In this document: piece by piece, positions 21,350 to 33,085 of the stretch
Numbering within the stretch: the first letter of the stretch is position 1
Layout of the letters: every line of letters starts with the position of its first letter
From: Bryopsis sp. KO-2023
Taxonomy: Eukaryota > Chlorophyta > Ulvophyceae > Bryopsidales > Bryopsidaceae
Assembly: GCA_030272585.1 (NCBI GenBank)
Contig: BSYQ01000007.1
Location: 6,080,001-6,144,000 of the forward strand
DNA length: 64,000 nt
Reading direction: 5' to 3'
Translations under genes and position numbers: made by a program
Notes under the pieces: model-generated
What the model was told of the DNA's origin: nothing
The model's database searches: none
The model's input: the letters and a program-made list of their open reading frames with translations, nothing else

Positions 21350-24328
21350 ATGTTGGCTCCTATATTGGACGAATACGAGGATCGGTTTGCGAATGAATTG
21401 GCCTCGTGTCCACCCTCTAGAGAGTTCGATGCTTCTATAGATCTGATACCAGGAGCAAATCCTGTGAGTCGTCCTATATTTCGCTATACGCCTGGAGAGC
21501 GTAAGGAAATTGAGGATCAGATATCGGATATGTTGACTAAGGGACTTATTCAACCGTCGTGTAGTCCATGGGGAGCACCAGTCTTGTTTGTACCCAAACC
21601 GGATGGGACAAAAAGAATGTGTGTGGACTATAGAGGTTTGAATAAGTTAACAGTCAAAAATCAATACCCTATCCCACGTATCGATGATCTGTTGGATCAG
21701 TTACAAGGTGCGAGGTACTTTACCGCCCTTGATTTGAAAGCTGGTTACTGGCAGCTTCGTGTCAAAGCTGAGGACCAGGCTAAAACGGCTTTCAAGACGC
21801 CCTTTGGATTGTTTGAATATCGTGTCTTACCGATGGGTTTGACGAATGCACCAGCGATATTCCAAACATGGATGAACCGTGTATTTCATGGGATGATAGG
21901 GAAGTACGTCCTTATCTATCTTGATGATATACTTGTGTATTCGAGGAATGAGAAAGACCACATCATGCATCTCAAAAAGGTCATGGATCGTTTGAGAGAG
22001 CACAAGCTCTTCTTGAAGAGATCAAAGTGTGATTTCTTTAAGGATGCATTGCATTATCTTGGCTTCGTGATAAGCAAAGAAGGGATTGCGGTAGATACTC
22101 GCAAGACTCAGAAGGTCATTGATTGGCCAGAGCCACAAAATATATCTGAGTTGAGATCCTTCTTAGGTCTTTCAAATTACTTCCGTCGGTTCATTCAAGG
22201 ATACAGTAAATTGGTCGGACCACTTACGAACTTACTTAGGAAGAGTAAGGAGTGGGACTGGAATGATGATTGTCGCAAAGCAATGGTTGCAGTTAAGGAA
22301 GCCCTGACCCATGCACCTTGCTTGGCAATGCCAGATTTCAGTAAACCTTTTGAAGTTATTGCCGATGCCTCGGATTGGGCTATTGGTGCAATATTACTTC
22401 AAGAAGGTCGACCAATAGCATTTGAAAGTAAAATGCTACATGGTGCACAATTGAGATGGTCAATATCAGACAAAGAAATGTTTGCTGTTGTCCATGCTTT
22501 GAAGTTGTGGAGGTGCTATCTGGATGTGATGGAGTTTAAGGTGATCGTGGATCACAAACCCAACACATTTTTCCATTCCCAGGTAACGTTGTCTCGAAGA
22601 GCGGTGCGGTGGCTTGAGTGTCTTCAGGGATACCGATTCAAGTGGGAATACCAGCCAGGCAGGACGAATGTAGCAGACCCCTTGTCGCGCTATCCTGTAC
22701 GGTATTCTCAGCAGATCAGTGTCTTGTTGGAGTCGGTGAGCAAGCGTGGCCGACTCAGTCACCTTGGTGAGGAGAGCCCAGCTCTCTCTCCTTTGCCTAA
22801 TATCGATCTTCAGCGACGATTATCTGAGGGGTACGCTAAAGACGAGTGGTTCAATACATTGGAATCCGCTGCTTCAATGTGTCGTTTCGACTCGGGTTTT
22901 TGGTGGAATGGAACGCGGGTGGTTGTCCCAAACTTTGATGGCCTCAGGTTGGATATTATGAAAGATTTTCATTCAACGGTGTATTCGGGACACTTTGGTG
23001 TCAAAAAGACGAAACACAATTTGTTGAAGTGGTTTTGGTGGCCAGGGGTAGAGAAGGATATATTGTCCTTTATCAAAGGTTGTGATAGTTGTCAACGGAA
23101 CAAGTGGAGACGTGGCAAACCTCCTGGTTCGTTGCAACCTCTACCGATACCAGATGCTCGTTGGGAGAGTGTTTCGATGGACTTGATAGTCGAGCTTCCC
23201 AAGTCAGGTGCTGAGCATTATGATGCGATCCTCGTTTTCGTGGACCGACTCACGAAAATGGTGAGATGCGCTGCAACATACACGAAGTGTGATGCTGCAG
23301 AAACAGCGAGACTCTTTGTATCACATGTCTTCCGTTCACACGGTCTTCCTAGGACATTGGTGAGTGACAGAGATCCCAGGTGGAGATCACGATTCTTTGC
23401 GGAATTGTGTAATACTTGGAAGATCAGTCAGGCTATGTCAACTGCTTTTCATCCCACCACTGATGGGCAGACTGAGGCGATGAACAAAGTCTTAGAAGAC
23501 ACCCTAAGACATTTTGTTGGGATACGCCACAGTGATTGGTCTGAACTGTTGCCAGTTGTCGAGTTTGCTATGAATAACTCCAAGTCGGAAGCGACTGGTG
23601 AGACACCATTTTTCCTCAATTACGGTCGTGATCCTTGGACAGCTACGACGGCACAGATGCCTGGATTCGGGCCAGGTGCATCTAGTAGAAAGAGCTCGTC
23701 ACTGCAGATGGCGGTGCCAGCTGTACAAAGAATGACGACAACGATAAGAGATAGCATTGTGAAGGCGAAAAGGTGTTTAGAGGCAGCACGTCAAAGGATG
23801 AAGGCGTATGCTGATCGACATAGACGTCCTGTGGATGTGAAAGTAGGCGATAAGGTGTTGTTGGATGCACGGCATATCCGCCTAAAACATCCAGGATCCC
23901 GAAAATTGATGCCGAAGTGGATCGGACCCTTTACTATTTCGGATCAAATCGGTAAGGTAGCTTTTCGGTTGGATTTACCGAACTATCTTAAAATTCATCC
24001 GGTTTTTCATGCGAGCTTGTTGAAGCCTTATTGGGCGCATGGAAAAGTTCAGCCTCCTCCGCCGGTGGAACTCGATGATGAGTTGGAATATGAGGTTGAA
24101 ATGCTTTTAGATCATCGTGTACGGCGAATAGGTCGAAAGCGTAAAACTGAGTATTTATGCAAATGGATGGGTTATGGACATGAGCATAATACTTGGGAAC
24201 CCGAAGAGCATATGGAGAATGCTAGGGAATTGGTAGAAGAATACCAAAACAAAATCAAGTCGACGGACTTGTCTCCGCCAATTGTTATCCGTCGAAGTGA
24301 ACGCCTTCGGTCGAAAGAGCGCAATTGA
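21221..24328 (+). CDS. pol: Element B pol: RT-RNase H-integrase-chromodomain
   Basis: Open frame of 1035 codons with no start of its own; the listed first codon is GTG. Reverse transcriptase has the YLDD motif in YLDDILVYS, RNase H has IADASDWAIGA, and the integrase zinc region has HFGVKKTKHN and CDSCQRNK. Integrase catalytic residues are in SMDLIVELP, VSDRDPRW and DGQTEAMN. A GPF-type motif (WIGPFTIS) precedes a C-terminal chromodomain (YEVEMLLDHR ... YLCKWMGYGHEHNTWEP). The catalytic domains look intact, but the protein is cut off from Gag-protease by the upstream frameshift, so autonomous activity is doubtful. Confidence 0.93.
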   Translation: MIMLRKKRWRSGSPNALFRERGSLEDVVKSAHGDHVEKETLENMLAPILDEYEDRFANELASCPPSREFDASIDLIPGANPVSRPIFRYTPGERKEIEDQISDMLTKGLIQPSCSPWGAPVLFVPKPDGTKRMCVDYRGLNKLTVKNQYPIPRIDDLLDQLQGARYFTALDLKAGYWQLRVKAEDQAKTAFKTPFGLFEYRVLPMGLTNAPAIFQTWMNRVFHGMIGKYVLIYLDDILVYSRNEKDHIMHLKKVMDRLREHKLFLKRSKCDFFKDALHYLGFVISKEGIAVDTRKTQKVIDWPEPQNISELRSFLGLSNYFRRFIQGYSKLVGPLTNLLRKSKEWDWNDDCRKAMVAVKEALTHAPCLAMPDFSKPFEVIADASDWAIGAILLQEGRPIAFESKMLHGAQLRWSISDKEMFAVVHALKLWRCYLDVMEFKVIVDHKPNTFFHSQVTLSRRAVRWLECLQGYRFKWEYQPGRTNVADPLSRYPVRYSQQISVLLESVSKRGRLSHLGEESPALSPLPNIDLQRRLSEGYAKDEWFNTLESAASMCRFDSGFWWNGTRVVVPNFDGLRLDIMKDFHSTVYSGHFGVKKTKHNLLKWFWWPGVEKDILSFIKGCDSCQRNKWRRGKPPGSLQPLPIPDARWESVSMDLIVELPKSGAEHYDAILVFVDRLTKMVRCAATYTKCDAAETARLFVSHVFRSHGLPRTLVSDRDPRWRSRFFAELCNTWKISQAMSTAFHPTTDGQTEAMNKVLEDTLRHFVGIRHSDWSELLPVVEFAMNNSKSEATGETPFFLNYGRDPWTATTAQMPGFGPGASSRKSSSLQMAVPAVQRMTTTIRDSIVKAKRCLEAARQRMKAYADRHRRPVDVKVGDKVLLDARHIRLKHPGSRKLMPKWIGPFTISDQIGKVAFRLDLPNYLKIHPVFHASLLKPYWAHGKVQPPPPVELDDELEYEVEMLLDHRVRRIGRKRKTEYLCKWMGYGHEHNTWEPEEHMENARELVEEYQNKIKSTDLSPPIVIRRSERLRSKERN

Positions 24329-24734
24329 CAGAGTAGGAGATCTCAAGAGAAGGGAAATAAATTGAATGGGCAAAATTTGATTTGAATATCTCCGCACATA
24401 TGTGTGAATGCCGACGGGTGAGATATTATTTTCCTAAGGCAAGGTAGCCAATGTGGAAAAGCGTTCACCATGAAAAGGGTTTTATCTCGGGTTTGAGAAG
24501 GTGTCTTGACCCTTAAGATGGTTTGGTTTTGTGAAAGGGATCACAAACTTTGAGATGTTTCTCCAATCTCAATCTTGACCGGATATGAAACTTTGGTGTA
24601 GTGGCTCGCTGAAAGGCACCTAGAGATTTCAACATTTGGTCAAAGTACCGTGTGTAAACCATTGCTAAGGTTTCTGCACCCTGTAGCATATAAGTGTTTA
24701 TCCAAGTGGAGTCAGGACCAGGAGGTCTGACACT
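24329..24734 (+). other. Untranslated stretch of element B
   Basis: About 400 bp between the pol stop and the polypurine tract, without a credible ORF. It is moderately AT-rich and presumably belongs to the 3' untranslated part of the genomic RNA. Confidence 0.6.
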
Positions 24735-24749
24735 TTGGGGGGGAGGAAT
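24735..24749 (+). other. Polypurine tract of element B
   Basis: TTTGGGGGGGAGGAA directly precedes the TG start of the LTR, the usual site for plus-strand priming. Confidence 0.85.
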
Positions 24750-25032
24750 GTTATGACGTCACACGCGTGTGTCACGGTGTGTCGCCACGTGTACATGTGT
24801 GTCGCCACGTGTGTCACCTGTCGTGACACATTTGCATCTGTCCCCACACGGTGGTAGCAGGGTCCAATCACCAAGTATGGTGATTGCTACCATGTGTACT
24901 AGCAACGTCCATAAAAGGCGTTGGTACACTCTTTCTGGAGTTCTCGAATTCTGGAGAAAGACTTTCACTGCCACTGAAAGTCAAGCAGCACAACACCTCG
25001 TCTCTCCAAGGTCTTATCACCGGGTCACATCA
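24750..25032 (+). repeat. Element B 3' LTR
   Basis: About 283 bp from TGTTATGACG to GGTCACATCA, giving TG...CA ends, immediately after the polypurine tract. A TATA-like CATAAAAGG lies at about 24911. Its left part has several GTGTGTCGCCACGTG-type words. The partner 5' LTR is outside the window, so the right boundary rests on the CA end alone; the following five bases (aattg) would be the target duplication. Confidence 0.75.
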
Positions 25033-27403
25033 AATTGTTATCAAGGATGATTGGAAAAGGAGTAATAAGAAACTGTTTTTGATCTTCATAGAAAAGATGG
25101 AGATTTTTTTTCTGTCAATTGAGACACACAAACTTTGTCTATGGATTGTGTTAAAAATGCATAGGTTTGTCGACTTCCAGAATAGTCATATTATTGCATC
25201 TTCATAACATACCAATCAGAAAACTACGAAATGCTTGCGAAATAAGATGCAACTGGTCCATATTTGAGCAAGATGAGAAATCCGGTTGAATTGGCGATGG
25301 AGGAGGTCACCTGATCAAGACAGCGACCAAGCCGAGCAGACTGGTACGAGATCTACAGCGAAAAGGACCGCTTCCTGTTCCGAAACGACATTAGAACACT
25401 TCTGATGCAAGAGATAAGTATTTTGATGTACTCCTCACATATCTTGCAAAATTGAGACAAGAAACTTGAATGCAAGAGATAAGCATTTTGATGTACTCCT
25501 CACATAGCTTGAAAAATTGGGAACGGAAACTTGTTGGAAAATTGACCGACTTGGGTGGAAATGACGCTAAGAATCCCACGTGTACAATGGCCTTGTGATC
25601 AAATGTTAGGACAGTGGTAACGTGGTAACTGGGTTTTTGCTGGAAGGCTTGTCCTGGAAAACCACTTGATCGCTTTGAATTGATATGCCCAACAGGACTC
25701 ATTGAGAGTTGTTGAAGTGACTATGACAACTCTTGGAAAACAACTTGGCCTTGAGAATCGCAGGTTCCTTTGATTCGATTTTGCTCAGCTGCCCAGCTTG
25801 GAGAAGGGCTAATAATAAGGCTCTCTGCTCCGTCGTGGAAAGCAACGCTATCTGCACAGGGGGATTTATCATTGGTCGCCTGCCCGGTTCTCTTGGGAAA
25901 CGAAGCTGGGAGGTGCTCCATCGAAAACCGAATCAACAATCTCTCCATGGAAAGGCACTTTCAGTTGTACGTACAACAACACACAACGCTTGTTCGAAAT
26001 CGCGCTCCCACAGTCCGAGGGGGTGTGCAACTACAGCTACATTCATTCCACACAGTTTTTCAAAGGGGATACGAATGGTGCCGAGCATCCTCAAAGCCTT
26101 GCCGGCCCGAATTTGACTCTGAGAAACAGATCTTTGCAGGTCGTCGTGTGTTTCTTGGAAGGAATCCCAAGAAAGTACGCCACATGAGAAGACGAGAGGT
26201 CGGGTCCCATCGAGGGTGGGCAGCAAGGGAGTGCCAAGAACAGGCAAACTTTGACGCCAGCAATGGGTGCAAGTCAAATGGTCGCTTCAATTGTGCTTTT
26301 GAAGAACCGTCCGTTGAAGAACCAGCGTACCAGCGTGACCGACAGACTTTCTCAACAATCAAATATACAAAAAAAACGAACGTCAAAAATGAAAACGAGA
26401 GTACCAAACATACAACACAACACACAAACTCCCTGAAATCCCCCCTCCAAAAAAAAACAACTAAAAGAGCTCAACAGAAAACGGAGCATCAAAGCCTTAA
26501 GAAAATGTTCTATTGTGTGTTTCTGATTAATGGAATGTGCCACGCCTCATATCGATTTTTTATATTTTGGCTTCGATTTCTAATTCTGGGTGCTGGCTCC
26601 TGGAGGTCAATCACAATCTTTTCATGGGCACCACCGCTCTTATTGAAATCAACGGCTCTTGACCGATCCAAGACGACGTACACCTTGTTTCATTTCGCCA
26701 GATTCAAAGTACGAGGCCATCGTTCAAAGAGGAGGACCATCAGGTTCCATGCCCACTAATTGATTACCTGGGATTTTTCAAACAAACAAACAAACAAAAG
26801 ATATAATTGAAACATCAGCACTCGCTGTTGCATGGGCTAACCACTAACACAACACCTGTCACAGTGATCAATGTTGGAAATATATATTTTTTCGAAAAAT
26901 ATTTCTGGCTCTCTACTGACAGAAGCGAGGCTTCATGAGACGTGAGAGGAATATGGAGGGTGATGGCTCTCTTTTGGTGTGGGTTGTAATTATTGAGTGA
27001 TCGATTGAGAGGAATATGGGATGGCACAGCCAAGATCAACTGTTATTCATCCAAACCTTCAACCACCATCTTTGCTTCCCTCATCTAATCCCCCACCTGC
27101 AAACCCACAGCTACAGCCTACTATATCTGAAAACATCTCAGTGAAAACTTACAGTGATGCATGCAATACATTTTCTGGGCTTGCATGAAACTAATTGATT
27201 AGATATTGATTAATGAAACAACCTCCAACAAACCATTGTTCTTTTTCTTCACATTTCCTCTACTCATTCTCTTCTTCCCCCCCCCCCCCCCCCTCCAAAG
27301 TGTGGCACAAATGGAGCCAAACAAACATCTCCCCAAACCCACCATTGTCCCTCCAATTACAACAAACTCTTTTCAGTCAAGGAAATCATGGAACCCCTAG
27401 CCC
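25033..27403. other. Intergenic stretch between element B and MORC
   Basis: No gene I can support. ORFs of up to 329 codons occur on both strands at 25.7-26.8 kb but overlap each other, match nothing I recognise, and switch frame. A relic of a gene or element is possible. Also present are a 65-bp tandem pair at 25405-25534 and a poly-C run near 27279-27293. Confidence 0.5.
25405..25534. repeat. 65-bp tandem duplication
   Basis: Two adjacent copies (25405-25469 and 25470-about 25534) share atgcaagagataag and ttttgatgtactcctcacat, with a few substitutions. No coding or regulatory role is apparent. Confidence 0.85.
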
Positions 27404-30400
27404 TTATTCGTTTCGATGCTCTACCACCCTCTGGCCCTCTTCTGCAACGTCCTGGTCACCGCTCATCTCCAAAACTCCCTGGCCGCTATGACTTTGATTG
27501 TTCTCCTCCACATCATCAACTTTCACGACTTCAAAGTCATCAATGTCCATTTCACAAGCACCATCTCCACTTGCTCCTGCTCGGCTCAAATCCATCTCTG
27601 GAACACCCACATTCACCCCCCCCCCCTGAAATTCGATGGAGTCCTCGCACCCGTTCGATTCTTGTCTTTGCCGCTTGGGAGAGGGAGGGTCCTCTGGGCT
27701 GAGTTGTTCCGCTTCCCTTTTCACCCCCGAACTCCAGCCCTGGAGCGTCAATTCTCGTGTGAGACCTTGAGAATTCGCTCCAGGTTCAAGGCCACCTGAT
27801 TTCTCACTGGGCTGTTGTAAGCTGGCAATATCCTTGGACTCATCATCCACCCCCCTGACGATACTTTCTGTTGCTTCCTGTAGTTTGGTGAATGGATGGT
27901 CAGGCTCATCGCCAGCATCTTCAGTTCCGCTTTTCTCTTGGCCGCCAGGCTTGGTCTTCAGGAAATCAGCAATCAGAGACCTCCCAATTTGTGCCAATCC
28001 CTTCCCAACTTTGCTACGAGATGCAGGTTGGCTTCCAGAAGTGACCAGGGTCTTGTTCAACCCTGATTGTGTCACAGCTGCTTGGTTTGCGAGCAAACTC
28101 ATGGGGCTGGGAACTGGGGGAGGGTGACCCAACGGAGAACGGCCTTGACCCTCACTGGATCCCACATTCGTGCCTGTCATAACACCTGGTGGAGTCACTG
28201 CTTTCCCTCCAGAAGCAGCAACCTCCTGCACAACTGGGGTGTCTGACCGGCTCTGGGTTTGCCCTTGAGGTGGACTTTCCACGAAAGTGGGGTCACATCG
28301 GGCCGCACCATTTTCGGGAAGGCTGGAGTGGGCACTCGACCCGTGTTTCTTGGGGGAAGCCATCTGAACATCCTCCTTTGACCCTGATTGAACGCCTGAT
28401 GCCTGAGCCGAATCCTCAATTTTGTGGTGTTCTGAATCTGCTACGACACCATCTGGAGGATTTCCTTCCATGGCATCCTCCCGCCCTTGATTGGGGGGAT
28501 CACTGCCTGGGGGTGGATTCGACGATGTGACATCTTCGGCACAGAGGGCTTTCTGGGATCCGACATCATCATTTTCTACGTTGTGGGGTGCGGAGGGAGC
28601 TGTTTTTCCTGGTTTTTCCACGGGGACTTCAAGGGATTTCATGACTGAAGTGAGAAATTCTGGGATGGGCTCCAACAGCAGTCCTTTGCTCCGCAAATCC
28701 GACATGTATATCAGGGTCGAGGTCAAAATCTGGAAACATATCAAAAGGTATGTCGATCAGTCATTCTTGTTTAGTTTATTTAGTTCATAATCAACATGTT
28801 TTTTTGGTCTTTTTGTGTTGATATCAATATTTTTGAAAAAATTGATGGAGGGTGGGAGTTGCTGACGTGTTTCTCATTTCAGTGAAGCTACCAAAAAACA
28901 GGGGTTCCAAAAGAGTGCAAGAAAGGAACAATTCGATTGAAAGGGAAATCAGCCTCACCCTCATTTGGACCACGCATGTTTTTGTTATCTCTTTTGCTGG
29001 ATCCAATATCTTGCTGAGCGACCTCCCAAAGATTTCCCCAAGAGTGACTTGAGCTTTGTCATCCACAGTGTGTGCGTTGCAGAATTGTTGAATGTTCCCT
29101 TGCAGGGTTGTCACCTGGGGAAAAAAAAAGCAGAAAAAAACTTACAGAATGCAAAAAAATTGTTATTGGAAAATAACGAACACTGGAAATTACGAGTAAA
29201 TCCTGCTACGGTGCATTCTGATGAACAGTGCACTGGAAATGTGAGAAGAGTTTGAATTACCTCTTTTTGCATTTGCACCATATAAGTAGCATCTTTTCTC
29301 GCCAAGCTCCAATCCTTGGGAAGTGCCGGTGGCTTGAATAGGGAGCTGCTGTTGCCTGCTTTGCTCTGCTGCTTTGCTTGCCTTTGTGCACTTCCAGAAC
29401 CTCCATTCAAACCAATGGACGGCTCAATAGTTTCCATGTCAGGAATCCCTCCAGCTCCGGTTCTGGCCTCTTCAGGATCCTAAACGGCCCAACAAAAGAC
29501 ACTCACTTTAGTTATATTGTACAAAACAATTTTTTTTCACTTTCTATGATGTCCAAGAAAAGACCACACAAATCAACATACATTCTGATACTGTGTCGAG
29601 GGAGGGGGGGGGGACACCATTCAGATTTTAAAGAATACTTCGTGCCAAACCACTTCCACTACCTCGGCATCCTTGACGTGGTGTTCAGCCACAATCTGTG
29701 CAGTGATTTGTTCCTCCATCACTTCTCTTATCACAGGGACCTTTGATGGGGTAGATCTTGTATTGTGTCCTCTCTGAGAGGCTGGTGTCACTGGTGCAGT
29801 GGAGGTTGCATTGGAGACGTTGCTCACTCGGGGTGCCCGGGCAACGGTGGTTGAGTGTGGGCCCTCTTGGTACCCAATCAAGTGGGCTTTGTTTCGCCAG
29901 AAATGGGGGACCTGTCTCTTCAAATATTTCTCCAATTTTTGGAGCGGAGGGGTGTTTTCGAAATCCTGATTGGGGAAGAAAAAACGAGAACAGAGAAAGT
30001 CTGAGGGATCATATCAATACATGTCGCAGCATATAGCTTTTAGCTTGTGTTTAGATACAGAAAAATTCATATATATAGCTTAAGTTGAGGCCTGTGCCTG
30101 AGCTCTTATCGCTGGGGTGTACGATACTTGTCCAAAAACAGATACGAAATGGAATTTCGATTTCATGCACTTTTCGAGAGATTCATGTTGTTGCAATACC
30201 TGTTTGTCATGGGCAGGCTCCACGAAATCAACTTGAAGGTATCCAATTACCCCCCTTCCGACAGAGGAGGCACTGGAGTAGACCTTCCAGTATGGTTTTA
30301 TCAACCGGTTTCGATGATACACGCAAAAGCCACTCACGTTCGTGTCAGGGGCCTCCACCGCAAATCCGACTTTTACACCAACCACGACGGGCCCTGGAAA

Positions 30401-32300
30401 TCCATCACCGAAAAGCAACGATTAGTTGTAAAAAAAAATCCCCCCCCTTCAGGGAGCACAAAGCCACAATTCATGGTTGGAACTGAATTACAGAAAAAAA
30501 AAAAATCGGGCAATCGTCCTTCCCAACATACAAGATCAATTGAAGCCCTTAAACAAATCTTTCCTTTTCCTTTCCTTCTTTTATGCAATTAGCAAATATA
30601 CCACAAGTTGCACTGTCACTCGGATGTTGGTGCTTACCAGTTCTTTCCTGATCCTCCTTGTGCACTTGCCTCGGCCGGTACTCATAGTTGATAATATGCT
30701 TCATGCCAGCACTCACAGGCACACGAGAGATATTATCCCCACGAATCGAGATGTTGAAATTCTAACGGCAAGAACAAATAAAAAAAATAAGCAAACTTCC
30801 CACGCTCCTACAAAAGAATCAGCAACAGTTTTTTGAAATGTGCATGCACTTACATCCGGCCATTTGAGGTACAATATCCCAATGTAGGCCCTCAGAGAAT
30901 GCCTGTAGGAATGGCATCGTCTCATTCCTTCATCAGTTCTGCGTTTTCTGGTCATCGACTCCAGAACCTCTTCGTCCCCTCCTTGCAATCGAATGTCCTT
31001 CTCGTCCGTCAAGAAATCCAGCTCTGGAATGTTCTCAGATGTCTGCCACAGGTTCCAAATATATACACGTGTTCCCTGTTGTTTGCAACGGCAACAGCAA
31101 CACATACACAAACACAACAGATTTATCGATTTTCTTTTCATTCATCAAAAAAATTATACCTACAAAAATATAAAAACAGCTCAAACCAAAACCTATGTTT
31201 GACAACCCCAACACATAGTGCTCCATCTACCAAGTCCCCACAGCGAAAAACTTGGTCAGAAAGGGTGGATATTCGTCTGGCAGTGGGGTTTATTTTCTGC
31301 CAATACACTGCTTTGGGGTTTTCGACACAAAACGAAAAGCAGAAAAAAGTTGAACAACGGTGGTTATCAAAAATCAGTCGTTACCTGTGAAGGCATGCTG
31401 TCTAGCTGTTTCCAAATTTCAGTCTCGCTTTCAAATGGGCCCCACTCACATATCAATGAGAGCTTTCTTTGCCAATCCTCATTGTCAAAAATTCTGATAT
31501 AGCCCAAAATAAAAACACAGGCAACGTCAGCTCAGTGTATGCTGTTTGGATTGCACATACCAGAGCATCAAAACAGGAACAAGATTCCCAAAGCCTGAAC
31601 TGCTTGAATGACCAACAGTATATATCCTGTCCAAAACATACAACAAAACTCCCCTCACCTTTTTCGTTCGTGCAGGTTGTAGTCAATGATGGGGACCACC
31701 ACATCTTGGGATTTGGTCGCACTGAGGAAAGTGAAAGATAGCAGCCCCACACTGCAAGTTCCATTGGCCTTGCTTTTTGTCAACACCAGAGCATCCGCGC
31801 CCAACCGCATGGTGGACGTTTTGAACCCATTTCCGTATTGCCCAATCATCTGTTTTCCTGCAAAAGAAAAGAAAAATATAATTCTCAAAACATATGGAAG
31901 CCAATAATGGCGAGATTGTGCAATAGCATGGGTTCTGCAAAAAATTCTACCTTTTTTCATGGAGAATCCAAAGGACATGCAGTTTCTGATGATGTTTGGG
32001 TCCATGCCCCCTCCATTGTCTTCCACTAGCAACATTGGGTTGGCAACACCCTCGCTGGGATGGTCCACCTTGTCCACTTTCACATATGAACAGCCTGGAA
32101 AAAACAAACAACAATTCGATATCGATCGTGTAGTCCAGTGTGGGGCACAAATGCCCCCCCCCCCGCAAAACAAAAAAAATAGTAATAAGTTAATTAACAC
32201 AACAAAAAATAAAAATTGTCAAAAAGTCAAAATTGATGCATCTGCAGCATTTCAAAATAAACTCGGGCGACATAGAATACAATTAACGAAATGAGAAAAT

Positions 32301-32331
<31 letters not shown>

Positions 32332-33085
32332 AAGTATTATTTGACGTACCAGCCTCCACTTCATCCATGCTGTTGTCCAGCAACTCCACAAAAGCCCCGA
32401 GGGCCCACTTGTGACTGGTGGCATTTGAATGTAGAAATCTGGGGTGAAGCCGGGCATGATCCAGACCTGGCCGCTCCACCTTATCCATTTCATCGCTGTC
32501 GGGGAACAAGTCCCCCGCTTGCCAAAATTGCCTTGATGCCTTCTGACTGGCTCTGGGAAAAAAAAAAGAAACTAAAATTAAGTCCAGCGGAAAACACCGG
32601 CATGGGTACGAACACACAGAAAAACCAAGGGATGCGAAGACCTGATCGGCATGGCAGAAAAAAAAAAAAAACAGAAAGCAATCCACGAATCTAGGGTCAC
32701 TGTTTTTGATGGGCGAGTCAGGGAATGCCCTACACAGAGTTCCCCAGAAACGATAAGAAACCCACCAAAGTTACAAGGAATGCATAAAATTCACTCCCAA
32801 CTAATACCCAAAGAGGCGACAGAAAAAACAAAAAACACCCAGAAACCTTGACCCCCACCTTTGTGGACTCGACGCCTCCACCTCCATGGGGTCTGTGGAA
32901 ACCACTTGAACTGGACCTTCTGGGGCGATCAGGGGAGGAGGAGTGGCGCCAGTGCCAACAGTGGCGGGCTGCACCGAGTGAACGAGATATTGGGACTCGT
33001 TCCCAGCGCCAGCAGGAGCTGGGTTCGGAACCTCTTGCTCGACGATGTTCTGGTCACCTTGAGGCGCTGCCGTTTGTTCTTCCAT
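27404..33085 (-). CDS. MORC: MORC-family GHKL ATPase (12 exons)
   Basis: Exons, 5' to 3': 33085-32859, 32552-32350, 32094-31951, 31857-31659, 31493-31385, 31075-30854, 30761-30638, 30393-30200, 29965-29663, 29479-29261, 29114-28959, 28729-27404. They total 3426 nt and encode about 1141 aa with consistent phases. The N-terminus resembles plant MORC/CRT1: LHSNATSHKWALGAFVELLD, the GHKL N-box LLDNS, then VEDNGGGMDP and IGQYGNGFKTSTMRLG for nucleotide binding. The second half of the ATPase module follows (GTRVYIWNLW, YRHSLRAYIGILYL, GVIGYLQVDFVEPAHDKQ). Exons 9-11 are partly helical. The last exon is a disordered tail of about 440 residues rich in S, P, G, E and Q, absent from typical 650-800-aa plant MORCs. 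Plant MORC proteins silence transposons in the nucleus; that role here is inferred. No CW zinc finger is visible. Confidence 0.9.
32301..32330. repeat. (AATA)n microsatellite in MORC intron 2
   Basis: About seven perfect tetranucleotide units within the intron between MORC exons 2 and 3. Confidence 0.9.

Noticed and set aside
25770..26759. 329-codon plus-strand ORF with overlapping minus-strand ORFs
   Set aside because: No recognisable motif, the second half is low-complexity Lys/Thr/Asn, and the best minus-strand reading changes frame. It may be a relic but cannot be called.
27279..27293. CRISPR or other prokaryotic-type repeats in the homopolymer-rich intergenic regions
   Set aside because: Only simple runs (poly-C, poly-G, tetranucleotides) occur; there are no spaced identical repeats.
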